64,000 bases of DNA from Hymenobacter convexus (GCF_030580955.1 NZ_JAUQON010000013.1:94023-158022), one strand, 5' to 3'. Counted from the stretch's first letter, positions 15,946 through 24,512 are shown. The notes: generated by a model not told the origin, from the sequence alone. Numbers and translations: made by a program.

Positions 15946-18603
15946 CTACTCCACCACCAACCGTTGCGTGTACTCGCCGTAGCGCACCACATAGGCACCG
16001 GCGGGCAGGCCGCGCAGGTCCAGCGCGGCCTCGGCGGTGGTTGGGGCGGGGTAACGGCGCACCACTTGGCCCAGCGCATTGCTTAGCGAGATGGGGAGGC
16101 GGGGCGCGCCGACGGGCAGGCGTAGCGTGGCCGCGCCGTGGGCGGGGTTGGGGAAGAGCTGCGCGACAGGCGCGGCTTTGGCAGTGGCAGCGGCCAATGG
16201 GGCGTTGGGGTCGTAGACGGCGAAGTGGGCCATGACCTTGCTGCCGTCGCCGGTGGTGGCGAAAAGCCCGCCGGCGTAGAGCTTGCCGGTTGGGCCGGTG
16301 GCCAAACCGCTTACGATATCGTTGGTGCCCGTACCCAGGGAGCTCCAGGCCGTGCCGTTCCAGCGGGCAATGTTGTTGGCCGGCCCCCCGCCGGCCGGCG
16401 TAAAGAGGCCGCCCACGTACACATCGCCGTTGCCAGCCACCACCAATGCACCGCCATAGCCATAGGTGCTGCTGTACACTCCGTTGCCCAAGCCCGCGCC
16501 TAAGGGGCTCCAGGCCGTGCCGTTCCAGCGGGCCACGCGCGTGGCCGCGGCCCCGCCGGCCTGGGTGAAATAGCCGCCCGCGTACACGTCCCCGTTGCCG
16601 GCCACGGCCAGGGCGTAGGTCTGGTTATTCAGCCCGTTGCTGGTACCTGTGCCTAAGGAGTTCCAGCCCGTGCCATTCCAGCGGGCGATGTAGTTGGCCG
16701 AGGCCCCTCCGGCCTGTGTGAAGTAGCCGCACGCATAGACGTCCCCGTTGCCGGCCACCGCCAGCGCAGTGACGTCGTTGTTCATCCCATTGCCAGCGCC
16801 CGTACCCAGGGAGGTCCAGGCCGTGCCATTCCAACGGGCCACACGGTTGGCCGGTGCTCCACCGGCCTGCGTGAAGCGCCCACCCACGTACACATCCCCG
16901 TTGCCGGCCATTGCCAGCGCATATACAAAGCTTTCCACTCCGTTGCCGGTACCTGTGCCTGCGCCCAGGGAGCTCCAAGCCGTGCCGTTCCAACGGGCGA
17001 TATAGTTGGCCGGCGCCCCGCCGGCTTGGGTGAAATAGCCGCCCGCGTACACGTCGCCGTTGCTGGCCACGGCCAATGCCCGGACACCGTTGTTTACTCC
17101 GTTGCCGGCGCCCGTACCCAAGGAAGTCCAGGCCGTGCCATTCCAGCGGGCGATGTAATTGGCCGGTGTCCCGCCGACCTGGGTGAAGAAGCCGCCCACG
17201 TACACGTCGCCGTTCCCGGCCACGGCCAGCGCGCTGACATCGTTGTTCATTCCTTTGTCGGCACCTGCGCCCAGCGGGTTCCACACTGAGCCGTTCCAGC
17301 GAACTATCGAGTTGGCTGGTACTCCATCGGCCTGGGTGAAAAAGCCGCCGGCATACACGTCCCCGTTACCGGTCACCGCCAAGGCTCGGACAACGTCGCC
17401 GGCCGCGTTGCCGGCACCCGTGCCCAGAGAGGTCCAGGCCGTGCCATTCCAGCGGGCCACGCGGCAAGTGGGCGCCCCGCCCGCTTGAACGAAGTAGCCG
17501 CCCGCGTACACGTCGCCGTTGCCGGCCACCGCCAGGGCAAAGACCGTGTAGTTCACCCCATTGCTGGCCCCTGTGCCCGTGCCCAAAGCGCTCCAGGCCG
17601 TGCCATTCCAGCGGGCGATGTAGTTGGCCGGTACTCCGCTGGCCAGAGTAAAGTAGCCCCCCGCGTACACGTCTCCGTTGCTGGCCACCGCCAGCGCCTC
17701 CACGTCCTGGCTCACCCCGCCGCCAAGGCCAGCGCCCAGGGGGTTCCAGGCCACCCCGTTCCAGCGGGCCACGCGGTTGGCCAGGGCCCCACCGGCGTGG
17801 GTGAATGCTCCGCCGGCATACAGGTCCCCATTGCCGGCCAGCGCCAAGGCGTAGACGTAGCCGGTTGTTCCGTTGCTGGAACTCATACCCGCGCCCAGCG
17901 GGGACCAGGCCGTGCCGTCCCAGCGGGCCATGCGGTTGGCCGGGGCGCCGCCGGCCCGGTTGAAAGCACCACCCGCGTACACGTCCCCATTGCTGGCTAT
18001 CGCCAGCGCATAAACGTAGGCATCTACTCCGTTGGCGGTGCCCGTGCCCAACGAACTCCACGCCGTGCCGTTCCAGCGGGCTATGCAGCTGGCGGGTGCC
18101 CCGCCGGCCTGGTTGAAGGTTCCGCCCGCGTACAAGTCCCCGTTGCTGGCCACTGCCAGCGCATAAACGTAACCATTCATCCCGTTGTTGGTGCCGGTGC
18201 CCAGGGCGCTCCACGCGGTGCCGTTCCAGCGGGCTACGCGGTTGGCGGCGACGTTTCCAACGGCCATAAATTCTCCCCCAACGTAAATATCGGTTCCGGC
18301 CTGAACCACGGTTCGCACGATGTAGGCAGCCCCATTGGTCAAGCCAAATCCGTCCTGCCACCGCTCATCGCCCGCGCCTTTTGTGCTCGCCGGCCGGAAC
18401 ACCGGCCGGCCGTCGGGCGCCGTGCTCATTCGAAACTTCCGGGCATCAAACGAGCCGCTGACACCGGGCCGCAGGGTGCCGTCGGGGTTGAGGGCAGTGG
18501 CCAGCGAGGGCGTGGCGGCGGGCGGGGCCGTGGCCCGGGCCGGGCGCGTGAGGCCCAGCAACGCAAGAAACAGCAGCAGCGAAGACAGTAGATTTTTCTT
18601 CAT
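15946..18603 (-). CDS. T9SS-exported repeat protein, 13 WNGTAW repeats (copy 2)
   Basis: 885 residues, paralogue of the neighbouring 878-residue protein. Signal peptide MKKNLLSSLLLFLALLGLTRPARA; shared N-terminal segment (ALNPDGTLRPG, FDARKFRMSTAPDGRPVF, DERWQDGFG); 13 repeats of about 53 residues with LAVAGNGDVYAGG, FTQAGGAPAN and ARWNGTAWSSLG; then PNPAHGAATLRLP...LVVE, a T9SS tail almost identical to that of copy 1. Repeats within this copy are more alike than those of copy 1, suggesting recent internal amplification or gene conversion. Both are on the minus strand with 250 bases between, and copy 2 is upstream. It probably forms secreted propeller domains; function unknown. Confidence 0.88.
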   Translation of the reverse strand: MKKNLLSSLLLFLALLGLTRPARATAPPAATPSLATALNPDGTLRPGVSGSFDARKFRMSTAPDGRPVFRPASTKGAGDERWQDGFGLTNGAAYIVRTVVQAGTDIYVGGEFMAVGNVAANRVARWNGTAWSALGTGTNNGMNGYVYALAVASNGDLYAGGTFNQAGGAPASCIARWNGTAWSSLGTGTANGVDAYVYALAIASNGDVYAGGAFNRAGGAPANRMARWDGTAWSPLGAGMSSSNGTTGYVYALALAGNGDLYAGGAFTHAGGALANRVARWNGVAWNPLGAGLGGGVSQDVEALAVASNGDVYAGGYFTLASGVPANYIARWNGTAWSALGTGTGASNGVNYTVFALAVAGNGDVYAGGYFVQAGGAPTCRVARWNGTAWTSLGTGAGNAAGDVVRALAVTGNGDVYAGGFFTQADGVPANSIVRWNGSVWNPLGAGADKGMNNDVSALAVAGNGDVYVGGFFTQVGGTPANYIARWNGTAWTSLGTGAGNGVNNGVRALAVASNGDVYAGGYFTQAGGAPANYIARWNGTAWSSLGAGTGTGNGVESFVYALAMAGNGDVYVGGRFTQAGGAPANRVARWNGTAWTSLGTGAGNGMNNDVTALAVAGNGDVYACGYFTQAGGASANYIARWNGTGWNSLGTGTSNGLNNQTYALAVAGNGDVYAGGYFTQAGGAAATRVARWNGTAWSPLGAGLGNGVYSSTYGYGGALVVAGNGDVYVGGLFTPAGGGPANNIARWNGTAWSSLGTGTNDIVSGLATGPTGKLYAGGLFATTGDGSKVMAHFAVYDPNAPLAAATAKAAPVAQLFPNPAHGAATLRLPVGAPRLPISLSNALGQVVRRYPAPTTAEAALDLRGLPAGAYVVRYGEYTQRLVVE

Positions 18604-18726
18604 CAGTAAGACAGAGAAGCAATAGAAAATAAGCCTGGAAGATAATGCTCTGCCCCAATTCTGCCTCGTCCATGCTTCCTGGGGAGGGAAACTGAGGCCC
18701 TGCCGGGTTAGTTTTGGGCGCCCCTC

Positions 18727-19767
18727 CTACCCCGCCGCCGGGCGGGCGCTGGGGCCCAGCATCACCCACAGGTGCTGGCGCACAAGGTCGCCCATCGAGT
18801 CGCAGGCGTCAAAGGCCGTGGTGTGGTGGTAGCGGTTGAGCTCGGCTTTGAGCTGTTCGACTTTCTCGGCCGGGGCCAGGTCGTGGGCGCGCATCACGTC
18901 GAGCAGGGCCTTGAGGCGGTGGCGCTCGGCGCGGGCGCGGCCGGCCATGAGGGCGCGCTCCTCGGTTTGGTATTGGCGCACGGTTTCGGGCTTGAGCAGG
19001 TGGGCGCACATCTCCACCACCGGCGCGTTGTCCTTGAAGGCGCGGGGCAGGTACATGCTGCGGCGGCCCTCGTAGCTCTGCTGGTCGAAGTCGATGGCCC
19101 GGACGCGGTACTGCTCGTCCTCGAAGTCGGGCGTCACGGCGATGACGTAGTTATAGGCGCGCATGTCGCCGAGCAGCCGCACGAAGCAGCGCTCGTTGAA
19201 TTTCACAAACTCCTTGGCAATGCGCACCTGGTTGAGGTGCGGCCGGGTGAGGTGCTGGGCAATGAAGTCATCGCCGGGAATGCCCACGATGTGCTCCTCA
19301 ATGAGCGTGTCGCCGCTCACCAGGAAGTTGATGGAATTCGGCGAAAGCAGGTGCTCCAATTCCAGCCCGTACAGCCGCGAGGCGTCGGCCTGCTTCACGT
19401 AGAAATAGTCGTAGTTGTCGTTGAAGCGGTTCACAATCCGGACCCGAAACGGCCGCGAGTTGCCGAACTCGCAGTAGTCAATCCGGTCGGCCACGAGGTG
19501 TTTCGTGAAAGACATATCCCCGGCCGTTTTCAGCTGCGCATACACCTCCGTCAGGCCCGCGCTCAGCTCCTGCATCTCGGGGCCTTCGAAGAAAATGGTT
19601 TGCCAGAGGGTGTCTTTGCCCGTGCGGTCAATCAGCGGAAAGGAGTTGCTGAAGCGGCGCAAGTCGGCGTAGGCCACGGGCAGCGCCACGTCGCGGTCGT
19701 AATCGCGCAGGTACTCGCGCAAGGCCGGCGTGAGCGGGTAGGCGGGCTTTTTGCGGGAGATGTCCAT
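18727..19767 (-). CDS. Uncharacterised protein with kinase-like motifs
   Basis: 346 residues, soluble, no signal peptide. I do not recognise a named family. The order of conserved-looking motifs resembles an atypical protein-kinase fold: YFYVKQADASR (Lys125, strand-3-like), TLIEEHIVGIPGDDF (157-168, hinge-like), GDMRAYN (Asp201 and Asn206, catalytic-loop-like D-x4-N) and RAIDFDQQSYE (Asp226/Asp228, metal-binding DFD-like), followed by a helical C-terminal lobe. This is pattern reading, not a homology result; HipA, CotH and aminoglycoside kinases have comparable spacings. It stands alone between the propeller genes and the acyl-CoA-binding protein, with a palindromic repeat upstream. Confidence 0.7.
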   Translation of the reverse strand: MDISRKKPAYPLTPALREYLRDYDRDVALPVAYADLRRFSNSFPLIDRTGKDTLWQTIFFEGPEMQELSAGLTEVYAQLKTAGDMSFTKHLVADRIDYCEFGNSRPFRVRIVNRFNDNYDYFYVKQADASRLYGLELEHLLSPNSINFLVSGDTLIEEHIVGIPGDDFIAQHLTRPHLNQVRIAKEFVKFNERCFVRLLGDMRAYNYVIAVTPDFEDEQYRVRAIDFDQQSYEGRRSMYLPRAFKDNAPVVEMCAHLLKPETVRQYQTEERALMAGRARAERHRLKALLDVMRAHDLAPAEKVEQLKAELNRYHHTTAFDACDSMGDLVRQHLWVMLGPSARPAAG

Positions 19768-19789
19768 CGTCTGGGAATAAAGGCAGGAA

Positions 19790-19911
19790 AAAGAACGTCA
19801 TGCTGAGCGCAGCCGAAGCATCTCTACCGCAATAGTAATTCCTGTTTTAAACGATTGAATTACTACCATATGCGAGATGCTTCGGCTGCGCTCAGCATGA
19901 CGTTCGTCTTT
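19790..19911. repeat. Palindromic repeat, complete copy
   Basis: AAAGAACGTCATGCTGAGC...CGAAGCATCTC left arm and complementary right arm (GAGATGCTTCGGCTGCGCTC...GACGTTC) around a loop of about 47 AT-rich bases. It lies between two minus-strand genes. Confidence 0.92.
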
Positions 19912-19929
19912 AGTTATTGACAAACGCTC

Positions 19930-20184
19930 CTACCCAGCCAGCTCGCTCACCAGCTCCACGTATTGCTGACGGGCTTCGTCTTGGCTCAGTCCTTTCAGGC
20001 CGTTCCAGGCGTCGTATTTGGCAATGGCTTTGAAGTCGAAGCCGCCGGGACGGTCGCCGGTCAGGTCGCCTTCGGTGGCTTGCTTGTAGAGGGCGTAGAG
20101 CTGGAGCAGCACCATGTTGCTGGGCTTGGTGGGCAGTTGCTGGGCGCGCTGGCTAGCAGCGTCAAATTCTTCTTGTGTGGTCAT
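19930..20184 (-). CDS. Acyl-CoA-binding protein
   Basis: 84 residues, the standard single-domain ACBP length. It binds long-chain acyl-CoA esters in the cytoplasm. Seen are FDAASQRAQQLPTKPSN at the N-terminus, then LLQLYALYKQATEGD (the ligand-binding Y-x-x-Y-K-Q-A-T-x-G-D signature) and DFKAIAKYDAWNGLKGLS, the conserved third-helix block. ATG 20184 is the start that matches the family; the longer open frame reads back through a palindromic repeat. ACBPs are mainly eukaryotic, with scattered bacterial copies including Bacteroidota, so it is notable but not unique. Confidence 0.93.
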   Translation of the reverse strand: MTTQEEFDAASQRAQQLPTKPSNMVLLQLYALYKQATEGDLTGDRPGGFDFKAIAKYDAWNGLKGLSQDEARQQYVELVSELAG

Positions 20185-20244
20185 GCGGTGGTGGGTTGAT
20201 GGATGAGTGGATTGATGGGCTGGTGGTTTCAGCCAGAACGGCGC

Positions 20245-20352
20245 AAAGAACGTCATGCTGAGCGAAGCCGAAGCATCTCTACCGCTTCGTTGAGTCGATT
20301 GGATTACCGTTGCGGTAGAGATGCTTCGACTTCGCTCAGCATGACGTTCTTT
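20245..20352. repeat. Palindromic repeat, complete copy
   Basis: Near-perfect arms of about 40 bases (AAAGAACGTCATGCTGAGCG...AAGCATCTCTACCGC), loop of about 28 bases, between divergent genes (ACBP and amidohydrolase). The core reads GAGCGAAGCCGAAGC on one side and GAAGTCGAAGC on the other. Confidence 0.92.
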
Positions 20353-20389
20353 TATGCCGCCAACCCACCACTTCAACCCACCAACCGGC

Positions 20390-21691
20390 ATGACCCGCAA
20401 CTCGATACCCGCCCTGGCCACCGCCGCTTTGCTGCTGGCTGCCGGCCCTGCCCTGGCCCAAAAGACCTACCTGCACTGCGGCAATCTGCTGGACGTGCGC
20501 AGCGGCAAACTGCTGAGCCAGCAAACCATTGTGGTGGAAAAGGACCGGATTGTAGCCGTGCAAAGCGGCTACACGGCCGCCAGCGGCGCCCAGGACAAAG
20601 TCATCAACCTCGAAAACCGCACCGTCCTGCCCGGCCTCATCGACTGCCACGTGCACCTGGAATCGGAATCGAGCCGCAACAATTTCCGCGAACAATTCAC
20701 GCTGAATCCGGCCGACATCGCCTTCCGCGCCCAGGGCTACGCCCTGACGACGTTGCGCGCCGGCTTCACCACCGTGCGCGACTGCGGCGGCTCGGGCGTG
20801 AACACCAGCCTGCGCAATGCCGTGGCCCAGGGTCTGGTGCCGGGGCCGCGCATCTTCTCGGCGGGCATGGCCATTTCGGCCACCGGCGGCCACATGGACG
20901 AAACCGACGGCCTCAACCTCGAGCAGATGGAGCACGCCGGCCACCCCATCAACCTCGCCAACGGCCCCGACCAGTGCCGCCAGGCCGTGCGCGAGCAGTT
21001 CAAGCGCGGCGCCGACCTCATCAAAATCGCCAGCACCGGCGGCGTGCTCGACCTGAGCAAGGACGGCACCGGCGCCCAGTACAGCGAAGAGGAAATCCGG
21101 GCCGTGGTGGAAACCGCCCGCGACCTGGGCCTGCGCGTGGCCTGCCACGCCCACGGCGCCGAGGGCATCAAGCGGGCCGTGCGGGCCGGCGTGACGAGCA
21201 TCGACCACGGCTCGCTGATGGACGACGAAGCCATCAAGCTCATGGCCAAAACCCGCACCTGGTACGTGCCCACGCTCATCGCCGGCAAGTCGGTGGCCGA
21301 CACCACGCGCACCCACCCGGGCTATTTCCCGCCCGTCATCGCGGCCAAAGCGCTGAACGTGGGCACTAAAATGCAGGGCACTTTCGCCCGCGCCTACAAG
21401 GCCGGCGTACGCGTGGCCTTTGGCACCGACGCCGGCGTGTACCGCCACGGCCAGAACGCCAAAGAATTTGGCTACATGACCGAGGCCGGCATGCCGCCGC
21501 TCGAAGCCATCAGAGCCGCCACCCTCAACGCGGCCGACCTGCTGGGCGAAACCGCCGACCTGGGCGCGATTGAGGCTGGCAAGCTGGCCGACATCGTGGC
21601 CGTGGAGGGCGACCCGCTGCAGGACATTTCGGCTCTCATGCGCCCGCGCTTCGTGATGAAGGCGGGGGTGGCGTACCGGAGTGAGCAATAA
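20390..21691 (+). CDS. Secreted metal-dependent amidohydrolase (imidazolonepropionase/prolidase-like)
   Basis: 433 residues with a signal peptide (MTRNSIPALATAALLLAAGPALA) for export to the periplasm. Amidohydrolase-superfamily residues are present: His87 and His89 in LPGLIDCHVH, the likely carboxylated lysine in LIKIASTGG, the His in CHAHG, the His in SIDHGSLM and Asp347 in FGTDAG. The C-terminal PRFVMKAGVAY strand completes the composite beta-sandwich. Secreted members of this subgroup include Xaa-Pro or Xaa-Arg dipeptidases; substrate is not evident. ATG 20390 places the signal peptide at the N-terminus. A palindromic repeat lies immediately upstream, and no terminator is seen apart from the repeat region after it. 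Confidence 0.9.
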   Translation: MTRNSIPALATAALLLAAGPALAQKTYLHCGNLLDVRSGKLLSQQTIVVEKDRIVAVQSGYTAASGAQDKVINLENRTVLPGLIDCHVHLESESSRNNFREQFTLNPADIAFRAQGYALTTLRAGFTTVRDCGGSGVNTSLRNAVAQGLVPGPRIFSAGMAISATGGHMDETDGLNLEQMEHAGHPINLANGPDQCRQAVREQFKRGADLIKIASTGGVLDLSKDGTGAQYSEEEIRAVVETARDLGLRVACHAHGAEGIKRAVRAGVTSIDHGSLMDDEAIKLMAKTRTWYVPTLIAGKSVADTTRTHPGYFPPVIAAKALNVGTKMQGTFARAYKAGVRVAFGTDAGVYRHGQNAKEFGYMTEAGMPPLEAIRAATLNAADLLGETADLGAIEAGKLADIVAVEGDPLQDISALMRPRFVMKAGVAYRSEQ

Positions 21692-21716
21692 CTGTAGTAG
21701 AGTGGTGGGTTGAAGG

Positions 21717-21900
21717 AACGTCATGTCGAGCGAGGCCGGGATATCTCGCGTGCTTCGTTCTGACGGTTCGCCTCACCCCCCGGCCCCCTCTCCTCAAGGA
21801 GAGGGGGCCGGGGGGTGAGGCGAACCGTCAGAACGAGCTCCTTACATTAAGCTCGACTGCAACCCGAGCAACGCACGCTGGCGTATGGCAGGGACGTTCT
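21717..21900. repeat. Composite repeat: eroded palindrome arm plus an inner perfect hairpin
   Basis: A divergent outer arm (GTCATGTCGAGCGAGGCCGG...ATCTCGCGTGC, from 21719) is followed at 21756-21835 by a perfect hairpin with arms of about 38 bases beginning CGTTCTGACGGTTCGCCTCA. After the hairpin the outer right arm cannot be recognised apart from a terminal GACGTTCT at 21893-21900. A related inner element occurs at 50622-50681. Confidence 0.85.
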
Positions 21901-21916
21901 AAATTCCTTCTCCGCT

Positions 21917-22474
21917 ATGAAAAAACACGATGTTGAAGGCCTCGTGCAGCAATTTTTGCAGCAGAAGCTCACCCTGGCCCTGGCCGAAAGCTGCACCTGT
22001 GGCCTAGCCGCCGCCCAAATGGCCGCGGCGACCGGCGTGAGCGAGGTACTACTGGGCTCGGTGGTGACCTACCACACCGATGCCAAGCAGAAGCTGCTGG
22101 GCGTGAAGAAAGAAACCCTGGCCACCTATTCGGCCGAAAGCCAGCAAACCACCAACGAAATGGCCCTGGGCCTGCACCGTCACCTGCCCGCCGCCGATGT
22201 GTGCGTAGCCGTGACCGGCCTGTGCGGCGCGGGCGCCTCGGCCACGCCCGACAAGCCGGAGGGCACCACCTTCGTCACCATCCTGCTCGACGGCCACGCC
22301 CACGAGTACCGCGTGCAACTGACCGGCGACGCCGACAGCCTGCGCCAGCAAGCCGCCGCGTTCATCTATGAGAAGCTGAGCGAGCTGCTGAAGCGCCGCA
22401 AGGACGCCGCCGTGGCGGCCCAGCCCAGCTCGGTCCGCAGCAAAGCCGCGGCCACCGCCCATCCCGGCGACTAG
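21917..22474 (+). CDS. pncC: CinA C-terminal domain protein, nicotinamide-nucleotide amidohydrolase (PncC-like)
   Basis: 185 residues, the stand-alone CinA_C form. It deamidates NMN to NaMN, part of NAD recycling. Conserved features are LALAESCTCGLAAAQM (residues 20-35, with the nucleophilic Ser in AESC), VSEVLLGSVVTYHTDAKQKLLGV, and AVTGLCGAG...DKPEGTTFV. The family usually has AESCTGG; the second of those glycines is Cys-Gly here. The N-terminal CinA molybdopterin-binding half is absent, which is normal for PncC. The last 25 residues are an Ala/Lys/Ser-rich tail. Its stop codon overlaps that of the convergent gene by four bases (CTAG). Confidence 0.88.
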   Translation: MKKHDVEGLVQQFLQQKLTLALAESCTCGLAAAQMAAATGVSEVLLGSVVTYHTDAKQKLLGVKKETLATYSAESQQTTNEMALGLHRHLPAADVCVAVTGLCGAGASATPDKPEGTTFVTILLDGHAHEYRVQLTGDADSLRQQAAAFIYEKLSELLKRRKDAAVAAQPSSVRSKAAATAHPGD

Positions 22475-23085
22475 CGCCCGTTAGACGCGCGGTAGAGCGT
22501 GGTGATGCGAAAGAGGCCCGTCTTGCGGTCGAAATCGACCAGGCTTTGGTCGACGCGCAGGTCGGCCAGGGAGGCCACGAAGGCGGGGTTGCTCACGCCG
22601 TACGCCTGGCGCAGGTAGGGCAGTGTGAGCGGGAAAATAAGGCCCGTGAGGCCGCGGCTGAAGAAATAGCGCGGGCTCGTGAACGAACCCATAGCACTGG
22701 CGCCGGGGGTGAGCAGGTTGGTGCCGTTGCGGTCGTTGCCGGCCATGATGTTGCTGCTGCTGTAGATGCAGAGCGTATCGGCGTATTCGAGGCGGTACTC
22801 GTTGCCGCGAAACAGGCGCGTGGTGCGGCCCTTGCCATTCACGAAGCCCCACACGCTGTCGGGGGCAAGGTGCAGCTTGGTGGTGCGGGCGCCCTGGGGC
22901 ACTTCCACCACCACCAGGCCGCGCTTGTCGGGGAAAAAGGCGTCGGTACCAGCCGGCTGGGGCTGGCGGCGGTGGTAGGCAGCGGCCGTGCGGTATGCCC
23001 CGGGCGGCTGCACCACCACCTGCGCCGCCACCGGCCCGGCCAGCAACGCACTCAAAACCACAATCGAAAAGCTGGGAAAACGCAT
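22471..23085 (-). CDS. Hypothetical secreted protein
   Basis: 204 residues with a signal peptide (MRFPSFSIVVLSALLAGPVAA, cleavage before QVVV). The mature protein is beta-rich: a segment LVVVEVPQGARTTKLHLAPDSVWGFVNGKGRTTRLFRGNEYRLEYADTLCIYS followed by a serine-rich, aromatic segment ending FRITTLYRASNGR. Sequences of this style in Hymenobacter are often annotated as hypothetical; I know no function. The gene is divergent from the zinc PLC-like gene and carries a good -7 element. Its stop interlocks with that of pncC. Confidence 0.72.
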   Translation of the reverse strand: MRFPSFSIVVLSALLAGPVAAQVVVQPPGAYRTAAAYHRRQPQPAGTDAFFPDKRGLVVVEVPQGARTTKLHLAPDSVWGFVNGKGRTTRLFRGNEYRLEYADTLCIYSSSNIMAGNDRNGTNLLTPGASAMGSFTSPRYFFSRGLTGLIFPLTLPYLRQAYGVSNPAFVASLADLRVDQSLVDFDRKTGLFRITTLYRASNGR

Positions 23086-23118
23086 AAGCGAGAATTAGCA
23101 GGCACCGACAACACGGGG

Positions 23119-23126
23119 CAAAGGTA
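23119..23126 (-). promoter_or_regulatory. -7 element for the 22471-23085 gene
   Basis: TACCTTTG on the minus strand matches TAnnTTTG and lies 33 bases upstream of the ATG at 23085. No correctly spaced TTG is visible. Confidence 0.45.
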
Positions 23127-23241
23127 GGCCCGTCGGCAGCGGCTGGTTGGGTTCAACAACGGCAACGCGAGCGAATGTGCAAACCATTCCCGAACTTTGA
23201 GCAGGACCCTTATTCCCCGCCCCGTCATCTTTCCATTTTTC

Positions 23242-24438
23242 ATGAAAAAAACCATTTTGCCGCTGCTGCTTGCGGCCCTCATGCTTGCCCACGGCACTGC
23301 CGGCGCCTGGGGTTTTTTCGGCCACCGCACCATCACGCAGGTGGCGGTGTATGAATTACCGTCGTCGATTCAGGCCTTCTATTACCGGCACATGGCCGAC
23401 CTGGTGCGCCAGAGCACGGCCCCCGATGAGCGCCGCAACGACGACCCCACCGAGGCGCCCAAGCACTACATCGACATGGACCATTATTCCGAAGACAACC
23501 CCTTCGGCAAGATGCCGCGCCAGTACGACAAGGCAGTGGAGAAATTCAAGGCCGACACGCTCAAGAAATACGGCACCGTGCCGTGGGTGGTGATGGAAAT
23601 GAAGGACAACCTGACGGAAGCCTTCCGCTCGCGCGACACGGCCGCCATCGTGAAGTACTCGGCCGAGCTGAGCCACTACGTGGGCGACGCCTTCGTGCCG
23701 CTGCACACCACCGTGAACTACGACGGCCAGCTCACCGACCAGAAAGGCCTGCACAGCCTCTGGGAAAGCCAGCTGCCCGAGAAATACATCAACGACTACA
23801 AGCTCGACGGCGAGCCGGCCAAGTACGTGAAGGACCCGCTGGCGGCCATCTGGGACGTACTGGCGCAGAGCTACGGCTTCCTGGGCGAGACGTTTGACCG
23901 CGCCACCAAGATTGAGAAAGTAATGAAGCCGGAGGTGCGCTTCACTTTCTCGCACAAATACGGCAAGACGTCGCGCCGCTACTCCGACGCCTTCGCGGCC
24001 GAGTACGAGAAGGCCGTGGGCGGCATGGTGGACTACCGCCTCAAGGGGGCGCCCACGCTGGTATCGTCGCTGTGGCTCACCGCCTGGCAGGATGCCGGCA
24101 AGCCCGACCTCAACGCCCTGATGACGCCCAACAAGCCCAGCAAGGACGAAAAGGCCAAGCTCAGTACCGAACTGGCGGCCTGGAAGAAAAACACCCTGGC
24201 CCAGGACCAGCTCCTGCTGGCCCAGCAGAAGGTGAAGAAAGCCGAAGCTACCGACCAGATTAAGTCGGCCCAGGATATGGAGGCGCCCGCTCCGGCCGAT
24301 GCCGCTGAAGCTGGAACGGTAGCTCCGGCGGCCCCGGCTTCGGCACCCGCACCAACGACCACGCCGGCCACTGATAAGGTAAAAATCAAGACCAAAGGCA
24401 AGGACGGCAGCGAAAAAGTGAAGCTAAAGGGCGAGTAA
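23242..24438 (+). CDS. Zinc-dependent phospholipase C / S1-P1 nuclease-like secreted protein
   Basis: 398 residues. The signal peptide ends ...GTAGA, placing Trp23 (AWGFFGHR) at or next to the mature N-terminus, as in PLC/P1 enzymes whose first Trp coordinates zinc. Other metal-ligand motifs are His28, HYIDMDHY, ELSHYVGDAFVPLH (H-x3-D-x6-H) and LHSLWES, so the three-zinc site looks complete. ATG 23242 fits the signal peptide. The C-terminal 100 residues are an Ala/Pro/Lys-rich low-complexity extension ending DKVKIKTKGKDGSEKVKLKGE, not part of the enzyme. Whether it cleaves phosphodiesters in lipids or nucleic acids is open. A second family member is encoded at 61089-62354. Confidence 0.85.
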   Translation: MKKTILPLLLAALMLAHGTAGAWGFFGHRTITQVAVYELPSSIQAFYYRHMADLVRQSTAPDERRNDDPTEAPKHYIDMDHYSEDNPFGKMPRQYDKAVEKFKADTLKKYGTVPWVVMEMKDNLTEAFRSRDTAAIVKYSAELSHYVGDAFVPLHTTVNYDGQLTDQKGLHSLWESQLPEKYINDYKLDGEPAKYVKDPLAAIWDVLAQSYGFLGETFDRATKIEKVMKPEVRFTFSHKYGKTSRRYSDAFAAEYEKAVGGMVDYRLKGAPTLVSSLWLTAWQDAGKPDLNALMTPNKPSKDEKAKLSTELAAWKKNTLAQDQLLLAQQKVKKAEATDQIKSAQDMEAPAPADAAEAGTVAPAAPASAPAPTTTPATDKVKIKTKGKDGSEKVKLKGE

Positions 24439-24460
24439 GCCCCATCGGTGCACTTTGGGT

Positions 24461-24512
24461 GCCACAAAATAAGCCCGCGCGAGCATCTGCCCGCGCGGGC
24501 TTATTTTGTGGC
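24461..24512. terminator. Long perfect hairpin ending at the next start codon
   Basis: GCCACAAAATAAGCCCGCGCG pairs with CGCGCGGGCTTATTTTGTGGC around GAGCATCTGCC-type loop sequence. The T-rich right arm fits a terminator for 23242-24438. The next gene's ATG (24513) begins at the very next base. Confidence 0.85.

Noticed and set aside
13058..18603. Regular 150-160 base repetition resembling a CRISPR array or satellite DNA
   Set aside because: The period matches the coding repeat (about 50-54 codons), variation falls mostly at third positions and the frame stays open over 13 units, so it is protein repetition. No CRISPR-sized repeats or cas genes are present.
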